Shown here one piece after another: positions 1 through 8,195 of a stretch of 23,935 nt of DNA. Below the pieces are notes generated by a model. It searched no databases and had not been told where the DNA came from. It was given only the letters and a program-made list of their open reading frames with translations. The stretch is taken from positions 1-23,935 of the forward strand of contig JAHHTU010000033.1 in NCBI GenBank assembly GCA_020024455.1, given 5' to 3'. Source of the stretch: Anaerotignum sp. (GTDB taxonomy: Bacteria; Bacillota; Clostridia; Lachnospirales; Anaerotignaceae). A program made the position numbers and the translations under genes. Each line of letters begins with the position of its first letter. The stretch's first letter is position 1.

Positions 1-299
1 ACAACCACCGATCGCTGCGCGCAAATATAAATTTTTTAAATATCTTGCATAAAAGCGATGAGTGCTTCCAAGGATCTGGCAAAGTATGAGTGCAGGCAGG
101 GGGGGCAGGGGCCCGGGGGGGATGGGGTGGGGGGGGGGGGGGGGGGGGTGTGGGGCAGGGCAGGGCCTGGCACGAAGGCAGTCGGTACAACTGTCAACAA
201 CAAGAACATCTATTTCCCAATCCCATTTGCGGTATGGTAACATGAATGATAACACAAATATCGGAAACAAAAACAAATTTGTTTGATAGGGGTGATATT
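1..299. other. Window end without a supported gene; G-run-rich low-complexity tract
   Basis: No credible gene is visible here. Positions 94-180 are almost pure G on this strand, including an unbroken G run of about 20 near 129-148 and several GGGGCAGGG-like stretches, inside DNA that is otherwise AT-rich. Open frames across it only encode poly-Gly. The flanks (1-90 and 190-299) have normal composition. The abrupt change suggests a poly-G sequencing or assembly artefact, or a genuine G-quadruplex-forming tract. Confidence 0.6.
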
Positions 300-818
300 A
301 TGAAATGGACATGGAAGCAAGTATGTGCACTGCTTTTTGCAGTCATGGTAAGCGAAAGTGCTTATATTGTAAAAGCAAGCAGTCAAGATGATTCCTTTAT
401 ACCAGAAGTGGCGTATTACGGAGAAACACAAAATGTAGCAGTAGAATTAACGGCAACCAAAGATTTGTATGCATTTCAAAATGCAGTTCATGCCCATGCA
501 CCTTCTTTGGACATGAAACAAAATGGTGATGTATTTGTGTGGGGCAATATCAAATACAATCCGGAAGATATGAATGGCAATACAAAAATTGAGATTGGTG
601 ATAGAAAAGCTACAATGGATACTATTGTGTTGACAGACCAAGCAACAAACGAAGTATTTTTCTATGTAGATGGTACAGACACATTGACCATCAACGGTAT
701 TACACATTGTACTGTTTGGAACGGAGAAGACGAAATCCATGTAGATATGTATAAAGTCCAGAACGAAAAATCATCACGGCCACGTCTGCATGAAGATTTC
801 ACACCTGCAACAAGATAA
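300..818 (+). CDS. Secreted protein of unknown function (172 aa)
   Basis: I do not recognise the family. The ATG at 300 is chosen because a GGGGTGAT ribosome site sits just upstream; the frame is open further upstream but without a ribosome site. The first ~26 residues form a signal peptide (Lys-Trp-rich start, hydrophobic core LLFAVMV, then Ala/Ser residues), so export is likely, and no lipobox Cys is seen. The mature part is acidic and polar, with residues suggesting beta strands (for example DTIVLTD and FFYVDGTDTLTING) and a charged C-terminus. No catalytic motif, repeat or membrane anchor is visible. It is monocistronic, closed by the terminator at 835-865. Confidence 0.7.
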   Translation: MKWTWKQVCALLFAVMVSESAYIVKASSQDDSFIPEVAYYGETQNVAVELTATKDLYAFQNAVHAHAPSLDMKQNGDVFVWGNIKYNPEDMNGNTKIEIGDRKATMDTIVLTDQATNEVFFYVDGTDTLTINGITHCTVWNGEDEIHVDMYKVQNEKSSRPRLHEDFTPATR

Positions 819-834
819 CTGTTATATGCAAGAC

Positions 835-865
835 AAATCGTCCAACATGGTTGGGCGATTTTTTT
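835..865 (+). terminator. Intrinsic terminator after the secreted protein gene
   Basis: AAATCGTCCAAC (835-846) pairs with GTTGGGCGATTT (850-861) through 12 pairs including one G-U, with a 3-nt loop, and runs into a T tract. Confidence 0.85.
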
Positions 866-894
866 ACAAAAATGACAAAATCATGTTTTTATAA

Positions 895-923
895 TTGTGT
901 TTGGTATAAAATGTTGTTATAAT
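895..923 (+). promoter_or_regulatory. Sigma-A promoter of the hemerythrin-CheX gene
   Basis: TATAAT at 918-923 carries an extended -10 TG one base upstream (TGT-TATAAT). A weak -35, TTGTGT (895-900), lies 17 bp away. The 5' leader to the ATG is about 60 nt and shows no strong fold. Confidence 0.6.
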
Positions 924-988
924 AATGCGTAATGGTAAATGGTGAAAGCAAAGATATACAAATGTTTGAGAAATGAAAAAGGGGTCTG

Positions 989-1843
989 ATGGATATGTGG
1001 AAAGAAAGTTATCGTTTGGGTATAGAGAACATTGACGCACAGCATAAAAGGTTATTTGAACAAGCCGGAGTATTGGTGCGAGAAATTGAAGGGGAACAAC
1101 GCAAAGATGTGTATAAAGACATCGTTTGTTTTTTACAAGAATATGTACTCACACATTTTCAAGCCGAAGAAACATATTTTACATCAATACAATATCTTGG
1201 TCAGGAATCACATAAAAAAGAACACAGAGAATTTACAAACTGTGTAAAAAAATATGCCAAAGAATTAGAACAATGTGATTATGAGTTGACATTGATGAAA
1301 AAATTGGCAGGAATGTTGGGGACTTGGTTGATTTACCATGTGGTAAAAGAGGACTTGAAATATACAGGACAAGCACAAGAGGAAACAGCCTTCCTGCAAA
1401 AGGAAAATTCTTATATGGAATGTTTTATAAACAGCACACTGCAAGTCTTGGAGACGATGGTTGGTTTGAATCCGCAAGATGCACAACAGATAGTCCATTA
1501 TGATAATTTGTGTACAGATGATGTATTGATAGAAATTGGTTTGGTAGGGGAGTTGAAGGGCAGAGTGATGTTTGGATTTACAAAAGCGTTTTCTGTTCAT
1601 TTGGTGGAAAGCATGATGTTTTTTGCACCGGAAGAAATAGACGAGCTGGTTTGCTCTGCGTTGGCAGAAGTATCCAACATTGCAAGCGGAAACGGTACAA
1701 TTGCGATATCCAAAACAGGCACAGCCTGCGATATTTGCCCGCCGAAGGTAATACGAGGTACTTTGGAAGACGTTCCGGCACATGAAGAAGTCCAAATTGA
1801 TACAAAAATCGGAAAAATGACCATTGCCCTGTATTTGGATTGA
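989..1843 (+). CDS. Bacteriohemerythrin fused to a CheX/CheC-like domain (284 aa)
   Basis: The N-terminal domain (about 1-130) is a bacteriohemerythrin with the full di-iron ligand pattern: His19 (DAQH), His56 and Glu60 (HFQAE), His75 and His79 (HKKEH), His117 and Asp122. Such domains bind O2 reversibly and serve as oxygen sensors or carriers. The C-terminal half (about 145-284) resembles CheX/CheC proteins and keeps the ExxN motif (Glu227, Asn230) used by this family to dephosphorylate CheY-P. A role in linking oxygen to chemotaxis or signalling is inferred; no chemotaxis gene lies nearby. The start could also be the ATG at 995, which matches the usual N-terminus and is better spaced from the AAGGGG ribosome site. 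The gene is a single-gene unit. Confidence 0.85.
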   Translation: MDMWKESYRLGIENIDAQHKRLFEQAGVLVREIEGEQRKDVYKDIVCFLQEYVLTHFQAEETYFTSIQYLGQESHKKEHREFTNCVKKYAKELEQCDYELTLMKKLAGMLGTWLIYHVVKEDLKYTGQAQEETAFLQKENSYMECFINSTLQVLETMVGLNPQDAQQIVHYDNLCTDDVLIEIGLVGELKGRVMFGFTKAFSVHLVESMMFFAPEEIDELVCSALAEVSNIASGNGTIAISKTGTACDICPPKVIRGTLEDVPAHEEVQIDTKIGKMTIALYLD

Positions 1844-1861
1844 ACTTGTTTGGGAAAAAAG

Positions 1862-1888
1862 AAAGACTGTATTTCTATACAGTCTTTT
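1862..1888. terminator. Bidirectional terminator between convergent genes
   Basis: AGACTGTAT (1864-1872) pairs perfectly with ATACAGTCT (1877-1885) around a 4-nt loop, with A's on the left and T's on the right. It can therefore end the hemerythrin gene (plus) and the padR gene (minus), whose stop is only 10 bp away. Confidence 0.88.
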
Positions 1889-1897
1889 TTTTATGGC

Positions 1898-2203
1898 TCA
1901 ATCGTCAATCCCGATTTCTGCAATGGCAGTTTTTAATGCACTCCATTGTGCTTTTAATTGGGTAAGATGCAGGATACCTGTTTTTGTGATTTGATAATAT
2001 TTTCTTGCAGGGCCATGCGGGCTTTCCTGTAAATATGTGGTGGCAAAGCCTGCTTTGCAAAGCTCCCGCAACAAGGCATACAATACACTTTCTTTGGTAT
2101 CTGCAAATACATGATGCAATTGTTTCAATAAATCATATCCGTAGCAATCTTGTTTTGTCAGCATATGCAATAAGCATAATGTCCAGATGTCTTTTTTTAA
2201 CAT
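1898..2203 (-). CDS. PadR-family transcriptional regulator (101 aa)
   Basis: This is a short winged-helix regulator of the PadR family, with the typical order: a first helix ending LLHMLTKQDCYGYDLLKQL, a recognition-helix region TKESVLYALLRELCKAGF, and a wing with the conserved Gly-Pro-Ala-Arg-Lys-Tyr-Tyr (GPARKYYQIT). PadR proteins are usually local repressors responding to small molecules or envelope stress. The ATG at 2203 overlaps the end of the upstream gene (ATGTTAA), implying translational coupling; the longer open frame upstream is out of phase with that gene and is not used. The partner membrane protein is encoded just upstream on the same strand, the usual pairing of PadR with HAAS/DUF1700 proteins. 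The target is unknown. Confidence 0.9.
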   Translation of the reverse strand: MLKKDIWTLCLLHMLTKQDCYGYDLLKQLHHVFADTKESVLYALLRELCKAGFATTYLQESPHGPARKYYQITKTGILHLTQLKAQWSALKTAIAEIGIDD

Positions 2204-2901
2204 AATCCAATCACCGCCATCAAATATGCACCACCAAGCATGATACCCGTATGTTGCAACATGGTTGCAAATGTTGTGGTGATGATGTTTTGTTGTGTGA
2301 TGTAAGAAATAAACACACCGCAACTCAATACCATACCAATGGCAAGTATGGTGATACTGTGCCATTGTTTGTGTGATATTTTGCAAAGTATGAGTGTTGC
2401 CGTGGCAAGCATGGCACAACAGACACTATAAAACAGCAGAAAATGATGTATCGGTATCCCAATCATGGAAACAGGCATATGCAACCATATTTGATAGCCC
2501 AAGAAGAAACAAATCCCGTTGCAAATGGTAACAATGGCAAATGCCCAAATGATGGCTTTTGGTGGTTTGGCGTGTGTTTTGCCAAAAACGATATGCAGAA
2601 AAACCGCAAACAGAATATAACATACCAGTTGTATCCAAAAAGGGAAGGTATGCGGAAAAAAGACACCACCCAAAGCAAACAGAAAATAAAACATACAACC
2701 CAAAAACATCATAAACCATCTGTTTTTGTGTATGGGTGGCAACAAGGGCTTGATGGCTTGATAAGGTGTACCAAAGGATTTGATGTTGTCGGTGTGGGAA
2801 AGTATTTCCTGATAATCTTGTATGATGTCCTGTGCTTCCTGTTGGGGGAGAGAAAATTTTAATAAAAAAGACAGTTGTTTGAGATAGCTGTGTTTGGTCA
2901 T
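2197..2901 (-). CDS. HAAS/DUF1700-type membrane protein (234 aa)
   Basis: The N-terminal ~60 residues are a cytosolic helical domain (LKQLSFLLKFSLPQQEAQDI then IIQDYQEIL) resembling the HAAS domain found in DUF1700 proteins. About six hydrophobic membrane segments follow (from FMMFLGCMFYFLFALGGVFF to the C-terminal MLGGAYLMAVIGL). HAAS domains are thought to interact with PadR-like regulators, and the next gene encodes one, overlapping by 7 bp. The pair probably forms a membrane-linked sensor and regulator unit, with an unknown signal. The start has a good GGAGGG ribosome site (minus strand, near 2909-2914). The protein is longer and more membrane-rich than typical DUF1700 members, so the family call is at domain level. 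Confidence 0.75.
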   Translation of the reverse strand: MTKHSYLKQLSFLLKFSLPQQEAQDIIQDYQEILSHTDNIKSFGTPYQAIKPLLPPIHKNRWFMMFLGCMFYFLFALGGVFFPHTFPFWIQLVCYILFAVFLHIVFGKTHAKPPKAIIWAFAIVTICNGICFFLGYQIWLHMPVSMIGIPIHHFLLFYSVCCAMLATATLILCKISHKQWHSITILAIGMVLSCGVFISYITQQNIITTTFATMLQHTGIMLGGAYLMAVIGLC

Positions 2902-2960
2902 AATGAATCCCTCCTGTCAAGTCTACACTACTGATAAAAAAAGAGTACCTATTTTTTATT

Positions 2961-2989
2961 ATTATATCACAACAAAAGAAATCCGACAA
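2961..2989 (-). promoter_or_regulatory. Promoter of the HAAS-padR operon
   Basis: On the minus strand TTGTCG (2989-2984) and a perfect TATAAT (2966-2961) are separated by 17 bp. The start point would fall about 55 nt upstream of the ATG at 2901. Confidence 0.5.
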
Positions 2990-3097
2990 GTATCTTTTTG
3001 GATAGGAACAATATTGCAAAAAAAATATTGAAAAATAACGTTTTCTTTGCCGCTTTTATTCAATTATTACAAAAAAAGAGCAATTTCTGAAAGAGCA

Positions 3098-3126
3098 TTT
3101 ACTTTATAAACGTACCATCGTATAAT
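3098..3126 (+). promoter_or_regulatory. Promoter of the nucleoside ABC importer operon
   Basis: TTTACT (3098-3103) and perfect TATAAT (3121-3126) are 17 bp apart. The predicted leader to the ATG at 3278 is about 145 nt. It contains an inverted repeat (3197-3204 with 3223-3230) but no recognisable purine-riboswitch core. The same -35 variant occurs before the XRE gene at 21137. Confidence 0.6.
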
Positions 3127-3196
3127 GATACTGCGGATATCATCATGATTTACCAGAAAAAGGAATGGTTTCCATATAGGTATGATGATGGTTTTG

Positions 3197-3230
3197 TTGT
3201 GTTGCAATAAAATGAAATATGACAACACAA
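3197..3230 (+). repeat. Inverted repeat in the importer leader
   Basis: TTGTGTTG (3197-3204) and CAACACAA (3223-3230) are perfect complements 18 nt apart, extendable by a G-U and a T-A pair. It could be an RNA hairpin or an operator. It ends about 48 nt before the start codon and has no T tract, so it is not a terminator. Confidence 0.5.
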
Positions 3231-3277
3231 TATTGTTACTGCATAACCAATTAGGGAAAAGGAAAAGGAGAGTAAGT

Positions 3278-4405
3278 ATGAAAAGATTTCAGAAAATTGC
3301 TGCACTTGTTTTGGCAGCAACCATGACCATGACGGCATTGGCAGGCTGTGGCGGCGAAAAAGCACCCGCAGAAGGCGACCAACAACAAAGTGCAACCACA
3401 GAAGATGTGACAACCGTTGGTTTTATCTACATTGGTTCTAAAAATGACGGCGGTTACACACAGGCACAAAACCAAGGCACAGAAGCAGTCAAAGAATATT
3501 TCGGCGACAAAGTGAATATCCTGACAGCCGAAAGTGTGGCAGAAGATAAACAAACCGTAAAAACAAATGCGTTGAACATGATTGATAACGGTGCATCTGT
3601 TATCGTGGGGACAAGCTTTGGCTATATGGACGCTTTGGAAGAATTGTCCAAAGAACACCCCGAAGTCACATTCCTGCATTTTTCCGGTAACAAAATGAAC
3701 GATACAAACTTTGCAAACTACTTTGGTGCGATGGAAGAACCCAGATATCTTTCCGGTATCATTGCGGGTATGCAGACAAAAAGCAATAAAATCGGCTATG
3801 TGGCAGCATATCCTTACACAGAAGTATTGATTGGCATTGATGCATTCACATTGGGCGTGCAGTCCGTAAACCCTGACGCACAAGTGAATGTGGTATATAT
3901 CAACAGTTGGAATGACCCCGCAAACGAAAAAGCAGCCGCAGAATCTTTGTTGGCACAAGGTTGTGACGTATTGGCACAGCATTGTGACTCCACAGGCCCG
4001 CAGATTGCCGCAGAAGCCGCAGGTGCTTATGCCATCGGTTACAACTTGGCAAACCCCGATGCTGCACCAAAAGCGTTCTTGACAGCACCTATCTGGCATC
4101 ATGACAAATTCTTAATCCCTACCATCAAATCCATCATAGATGGCACATTCCAACCCGTTTCTTACTATGGGAATATGGCAGACGGTTATGTGGATTTGGC
4201 ACCGATGAGCGATTTGGTGACACCGGAAGCAAAAGCAAAAGTGGAAGAAATACAGGCAAAAATGAAAGCCGGCGAATTTAACGTATTCACAGGCCCTATC
4301 TATGACAATGCAGGCAACTTGGTTGTGCCAGAAGGCGAATCTTTGGATAGAGCAGGCATTTGGAGCATTGACTACTTGGTAAAAGGTGCATCAGGTGCAA
4401 AATAA
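3278..4405 (+). CDS. BMP-family substrate-binding lipoprotein of a purine nucleoside ABC importer (375 aa)
   Basis: This is the extracellular receptor of an ABC importer of the basic membrane protein family (relatives: B. subtilis NupN, S. pneumoniae PnrA), which bind purine nucleosides. The ATG at 3278 follows a GGAG ribosome site. The signal peptide ends in a lipobox LAGC with lipidated Cys24, then a short acidic, Gln/Thr-rich linker. The sugar-binding fold starts at VGFIYIGSKNDGGYTQAQNQG, with the family's conserved Asp-Gly-Gly-Tyr-Thr. Later landmarks are VGTSFGYMDAL, FAN-YFGAMEEPRYLSGI, and YPYTEVLIGIDAFTLG. It is followed by the ATPase and two permease genes in the usual order. The exact nucleoside is not readable from sequence. 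Confidence 0.93.
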   Translation: MKRFQKIAALVLAATMTMTALAGCGGEKAPAEGDQQQSATTEDVTTVGFIYIGSKNDGGYTQAQNQGTEAVKEYFGDKVNILTAESVAEDKQTVKTNALNMIDNGASVIVGTSFGYMDALEELSKEHPEVTFLHFSGNKMNDTNFANYFGAMEEPRYLSGIIAGMQTKSNKIGYVAAYPYTEVLIGIDAFTLGVQSVNPDAQVNVVYINSWNDPANEKAAAESLLAQGCDVLAQHCDSTGPQIAAEAAGAYAIGYNLANPDAAPKAFLTAPIWHHDKFLIPTIKSIIDGTFQPVSYYGNMADGYVDLAPMSDLVTPEAKAKVEEIQAKMKAGEFNVFTGPIYDNAGNLVVPEGESLDRAGIWSIDYLVKGASGAK

Positions 4406-4431
4406 TTCAGAAAAAATCATAGGAGCGAAAT

Positions 4432-5955
4432 ATGGAACCCAAAAAAGCGATTGAAATGAAACATATTTCCAAAGCGTTCGGGTCCGTAAAGGCAAATGAA
4501 AACGTGAATCTCACTGTATACAACGGTGAGATTCATGCACTGTTAGGAGAAAATGGTGCGGGAAAAAGCACATTGATGAGTATGCTCTCCGGTATTTATA
4601 CACCGGATAGCGGCTCTATCTCCATTTATGAGCAGCCTGTGGAATTTGCCTCACCCAAGGACTCTATCGCATTGGGCATCGGTATGATACATCAGCATTT
4701 TAAGTTGGTGGAAGTGCTTTCCGCAAAAGAAAATATGATACTGGGCAGTAAAGGCGGTATCATACATGGCAAACAGCTTTCCAAGGAAATGCAAAAAATA
4801 TGTGACCAGTATGGTTTGGATATTAAGCCGGACAAAAAAGTATACCAAATGTCTGTGGGTGAAAAACAAACATTGGAAATCATAAAGGTGTTATATCGGG
4901 GTGCAAAAATCCTCATTCTGGACGAACCCACAGCGGTTCTGACACCACAGGAAATCAAGCGTCTTTTTACAATTCTGCGAAACATGAAAGAACAAGGCTG
5001 TGCCATTGTCATCATTACACATAAATTGAATGAAGTGCTGGAAATTTCCGACCGTATTACCGTATTGCGTCGTGGGCAGTCCATCGAAACGGTGGAAACC
5101 AAAGACGTTGCGGTCAATCGTTTGGTGGAAATGATGGTAGGCAAAAAAGTAGATTTGGAATTGGAAAAACCCGATTGCAAACAATCCAAAGAATTGCTGC
5201 GTGTCGACGGATTGTATGTGTCCACAAAAGAAAACAAACACGCACTGCAAGATATTTCATTCACATTGCATGGTGGGGAAATTCTGGGTGTTGCGGGCGT
5301 TGCAGGCAGTGGACAGAAAGAAATTTGCGAAGCCATTGCAGGGCTTTTGCCTGCGGACAAAGGACGTATTTTCTTTGCAAATGAAAATATATTGGGCAAA
5401 TCCCCAGGGGAAATTATCCGCTTGGGTATTCGTATGGGTTTTATCCCCGAAGACCGTTTGGGTATGGGGTTGGTCGGTTCTATGGATATGGTGCAAAACA
5501 TCATGCTCAAAGATTACCGCAACCAAAAGGGGATTTTCTTAAAAAGAAAAGGTGCAGCAGAAAAAGCACAGCGTTTGGTGGAAGAATTGGAAATTTTGAC
5601 ACCGCATATCCATTATCCCATCAAAAAATTGTCCGGTGGGAATATTCAAAAAGTATTGCTTGGGCGTGAAATTGATTCCAACCCCAAAATTTTGATTACG
5701 GCATATCCTGCCCGTGGCTTGGATATCGGGGCGTCTTACAAAATTTATGAATTGCTCAACACACAAAAGAAAAACGGCGTGGGCGTATTGTTTATCGGGG
5801 AAGATTTGGACGTGTTGATGGCATTGTGTGACCGCATTATGGTATTCTGCGGCGGACAAATGACAGGTATCGTTGACCCAAGCACCATGACAAAAGAAGA
5901 AATCGGTCTGTTGATGGCAGGCGGTACAGCAAAGAAGGAAGGTGAAACACCATGA
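4432..5955 (+). CDS. Nucleoside ABC importer, duplicated ATPase subunit (507 aa)
   Basis: This is a double-ATPase subunit like B. subtilis NupO or ribose RbsA. The first half has Walker A GENGAGKST (39-47), a signature SVGEKQ (141-146) and Walker B LILDEPTAVL (161-170). The second half has a degenerate P-loop-like GVAGSGQKE, an intact signature LSGGNIQK, and the family's modified Walker B region ending PARGLDIG. Inactivity of one site is common in this family. An AGGAG ribosome site precedes the ATG, 26 bp after the lipoprotein stop. The stop overlaps the permease start in ATGA, so the genes are translationally coupled. Confidence 0.95.
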   Translation: MEPKKAIEMKHISKAFGSVKANENVNLTVYNGEIHALLGENGAGKSTLMSMLSGIYTPDSGSISIYEQPVEFASPKDSIALGIGMIHQHFKLVEVLSAKENMILGSKGGIIHGKQLSKEMQKICDQYGLDIKPDKKVYQMSVGEKQTLEIIKVLYRGAKILILDEPTAVLTPQEIKRLFTILRNMKEQGCAIVIITHKLNEVLEISDRITVLRRGQSIETVETKDVAVNRLVEMMVGKKVDLELEKPDCKQSKELLRVDGLYVSTKENKHALQDISFTLHGGEILGVAGVAGSGQKEICEAIAGLLPADKGRIFFANENILGKSPGEIIRLGIRMGFIPEDRLGMGLVGSMDMVQNIMLKDYRNQKGIFLKRKGAAEKAQRLVEELEILTPHIHYPIKKLSGGNIQKVLLGREIDSNPKILITAYPARGLDIGASYKIYELLNTQKKNGVGVLFIGEDLDVLMALCDRIMVFCGGQMTGIVDPSTMTKEEIGLLMAGGTAKKEGETP

Positions 5956-7025
5956 ATTTTCTGAAAATTACAAAACGGGAAGATACCCCCAGAAATAAAG
6001 TCATTCTCATTCGTATCTTGTCCGTTGCCTTTTCTTTGGTATTTGCTGGATTGGTCATTGCCATATTGGGCTATAACCCGCTGGAAGTATTTTCTTCCAT
6101 GGTGAGCGGGGCTTTGGGCAGTGCAACCCGTTTGCGTCAAACGGTATTAAAAGCTGTACCGCTGATTATTACATCATTGGGGATATTGGTTGCATTCAAA
6201 ATGAAATTTTGGAATATCGGCGGCGAGGGACAAATCATGATGGGTGCATTTGCGGCATCTGCCGTGGCACTGTATGCCGATTTGCCAAAACCCATGATGC
6301 TGGTCGGTATGGCGTTGGCGGCTATGGTGGCAGGCGGTATTTGGGCATTTATTCCTGCCATATTTAAGGCAAAAATGGGTACAAACGAAACCATTTTCAC
6401 ATTGATGCTCAATTATATTGCCATCAAATTTGTGACATACTTGCAGTATGGCCCTTGGAAAGACCCCACCTCTCAAGGGTTCCCAAAAGTGGCAGATTTC
6501 CCCGAAAATGCCATATTGCCCTCTGTGGGCGGTGTGCATATTGGCTGGATTATTGCATTGGTGTTGGTGGTATTGGTGTATCTGTTGCTCAACCATACCA
6601 AAAAAGGATTTGAAATTTCCGTTGTCGGGGAAAGTGTGCAAACGGCAAGATATGCAGGTATGCATATTTCCGGTATCATCATCATTTCGATGTTGCTTTC
6701 CGGTGGGCTTTGCGGTTTGACAGGTATGATACAGGCATCTGCGGTGGAAAAAACACTGTCCTCCGCTTTGTCCGCAAATTATGGCTTTACCGCCATTACA
6801 ACTACATGGCTTTCCGGCTTGAATGCCATTGCGGCATTGTTTGTATGTTCCGCATTTGCGATATTGGTGCAGGGCAGCAGCTACATTCAGATTTCCATGA
6901 GCGTGCCTGCGGCAGTGGCAGACATGATTCAAGCCATTATATTGTTCTTTGTGTTGGGGAGCGAATTTTTCCTGCAATACAAAGTGTCCTTGCATAAACA
7001 CGGAAAGGGGGAAAAATCATGTTAA
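5952..7025 (+). CDS. Nucleoside ABC importer, permease subunit 1 (357 aa)
   Basis: This is a BPD_transp_2-type permease, NupP-like. It has about nine or ten hydrophobic segments beginning with ILSVAFSLVFAGLVIAILG and carries the family motif NIGGEGQ (88-94). The cytoplasmic coupling region lies around GESVQTARYAGM, where the ATPase docks. Its ATG overlaps the ATPase stop by four bases. The C-terminus is short and Lys-rich. It pairs with the next permease to form the heterodimeric membrane channel. Confidence 0.94.
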   Translation: MNFLKITKREDTPRNKVILIRILSVAFSLVFAGLVIAILGYNPLEVFSSMVSGALGSATRLRQTVLKAVPLIITSLGILVAFKMKFWNIGGEGQIMMGAFAASAVALYADLPKPMMLVGMALAAMVAGGIWAFIPAIFKAKMGTNETIFTLMLNYIAIKFVTYLQYGPWKDPTSQGFPKVADFPENAILPSVGGVHIGWIIALVLVVLVYLLLNHTKKGFEISVVGESVQTARYAGMHISGIIIISMLLSGGLCGLTGMIQASAVEKTLSSALSANYGFTAITTTWLSGLNAIAALFVCSAFAILVQGSSYIQISMSVPAAVADMIQAIILFFVLGSEFFLQYKVSLHKHGKGEKSC

Positions 7026-7948
7026 TGCATTTTTTGGTAGCGGCAATCGTTGCCGGTACACCCCTGATTTTTGCAACTTTGGGTGAAATCATCACAGAAA
7101 AAGTCGGAAACACCAACTTGGGTGTGGAAGGTATGATGTTCATGGGAGCAATCATTGGCTTTTTGGTTGGACAGAATACGGGAAATCCCATTTTGGCATT
7201 GCTGGGTGCGGCAGTTGCCGGCGGTGTGGGTGCGTTGTTGTACGCATTTTTGACCGTTTCCCTGCGTGCCAACCAAATTGTGTGTGGTTTGACATTGACC
7301 ATATTCGGGGAAGGGTTTGCCAGCTTTTTGGGGCAAAAAATTATGGGAACATTGGTGCCTGCGGGTATCCAGCAGTTTTTTGCACCAAAACCAATCCCCA
7401 TATTGTCCTCTATTCCGTATATCGGACAGATATTCTTTCAGCAAGACGTATTTGTGTATTTTGCGTATATCTTGGTGATTGCAACCACATTTTATATGTT
7501 CCGTACAAAACCGGGTTTAAATATGCGTGCGGTGGGGGAAAGTGCCGCTGCGGCAGATGCCTCCGGTATCAATGTCACGGTATATAAATATGTGCATATC
7601 ATCATTGGCGGTGCATTGTGCGGCTTGGGCGGTGCGTATATGTCATTGGTGACAGTGCCGGTATGGCAGGAAAATATCATTGCAGGGCGTGGCTGGATTG
7701 CAGTTGCATTGGTGATTTTTGCCTCTTGGCACCCTGTCAAGGCATTGTTTGGCAGTTTGTTGTTTGGTGGTCTGAGCATCATCGGATTTCGTTTGCAGAG
7801 CATGGGTATTCAGGTATCACAGTATTTGATTGATATGCTGCCCTATGCCGCTACCATCATCATTGTTATCATCAGTACCAGAAAAAACAAAAAAGAAGAT
7901 ATGGCACCGGCGGATTTGGGAAATGCATATTTCCGAGAAGAACGCTAG
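7019..7948 (+). CDS. Nucleoside ABC importer, permease subunit 2 (309 aa)
   Basis: This is the second BPD_transp_2-type permease, NupQ-like, and the last gene of the operon. The membrane motif NLGVEGMMFMGA (33-44) corresponds to NIGGEGQ in the partner. The coupling region GESAAAADASGI occurs near residue 180 and the protein ends in a Lys-rich cytoplasmic tail. The ATG at 7019 overlaps the preceding stop by 7 bp and follows an AAGGGGG ribosome site; an ATG two codons later is also possible. A terminator follows 16 bp after the stop. Confidence 0.94.
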   Translation: MLMHFLVAAIVAGTPLIFATLGEIITEKVGNTNLGVEGMMFMGAIIGFLVGQNTGNPILALLGAAVAGGVGALLYAFLTVSLRANQIVCGLTLTIFGEGFASFLGQKIMGTLVPAGIQQFFAPKPIPILSSIPYIGQIFFQQDVFVYFAYILVIATTFYMFRTKPGLNMRAVGESAAAADASGINVTVYKYVHIIIGGALCGLGGAYMSLVTVPVWQENIIAGRGWIAVALVIFASWHPVKALFGSLLFGGLSIIGFRLQSMGIQVSQYLIDMLPYAATIIIVIISTRKNKKEDMAPADLGNAYFREER

Positions 7949-7957
7949 TATTTATAC

Positions 7958-8000
7958 AAAAAAAGCGGTATCCTTGTATGTGACGGAATACCGCTTTTTT
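7958..8000 (+). terminator. Terminator of the nucleoside importer operon
   Basis: AGCGGTAT (7964-7971) pairs with ATACCGCT (7988-7995), with CC/GG extension across a bulged A, A's upstream and a T run downstream. Confidence 0.88.
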
Positions 8001-8100
8001 CTGCATTTATAAAAAAATAACGATTGTTGTATTTGACAGAATATACAAAAATTTGCATGAAAGGGGGTAGTTTTTCTCTGTTTGTTTTTAGGGTTTTTCA

Positions 8101-8129
8101 TTGAGAAAAACGGTACTTTTTGTTATGAT
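8101..8129 (+). promoter_or_regulatory. Sigma-A promoter of the sulP transporter gene
   Basis: TTGAGA (8101-8106) and TATGAT (8124-8129) are spaced 17 bp apart, each 5/6 to consensus. The predicted start point near 8136 falls exactly at the base of the hairpin at 8137-8188. Confidence 0.75.
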
Positions 8130-8135
8130 GAAATC

Positions 8136-8195
8136 GCACGTGCCACCTGTGTTCCGAAAACCAAGCGACACAGGGAAAAAGGCGTGTGTTTTTTT
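8136..8195 (+). terminator. Leader hairpin with U tract at the 5' end of the sulP transcript (putative attenuator)
   Basis: The lower stem CACGTGCC (8137-8144) pairs with GGCGTGTG (8181-8188). The upper stem CCTGTGTT (8146-8153) pairs with GACACAGG (8167-8174). An asymmetric internal loop (A against GAAAAA) separates them and the apical loop is 13 nt. Seven T's follow directly, so the shape is an intrinsic terminator beginning at the first transcribed bases, about 80 nt before the start codon. It would stop transcription unless the fold is altered. I recognise no known riboswitch class. Confidence 0.7.

Noticed and set aside
58..286. Gly-rich frames at the left end
   Set aside because: They are translations of the poly-G tract and lack any ribosome site or family resemblance.
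3127..3277. Purine riboswitch before the nucleoside importer
   Set aside because: The conserved junction bases and paired loop motifs of guanine/adenine riboswitches could not be found.
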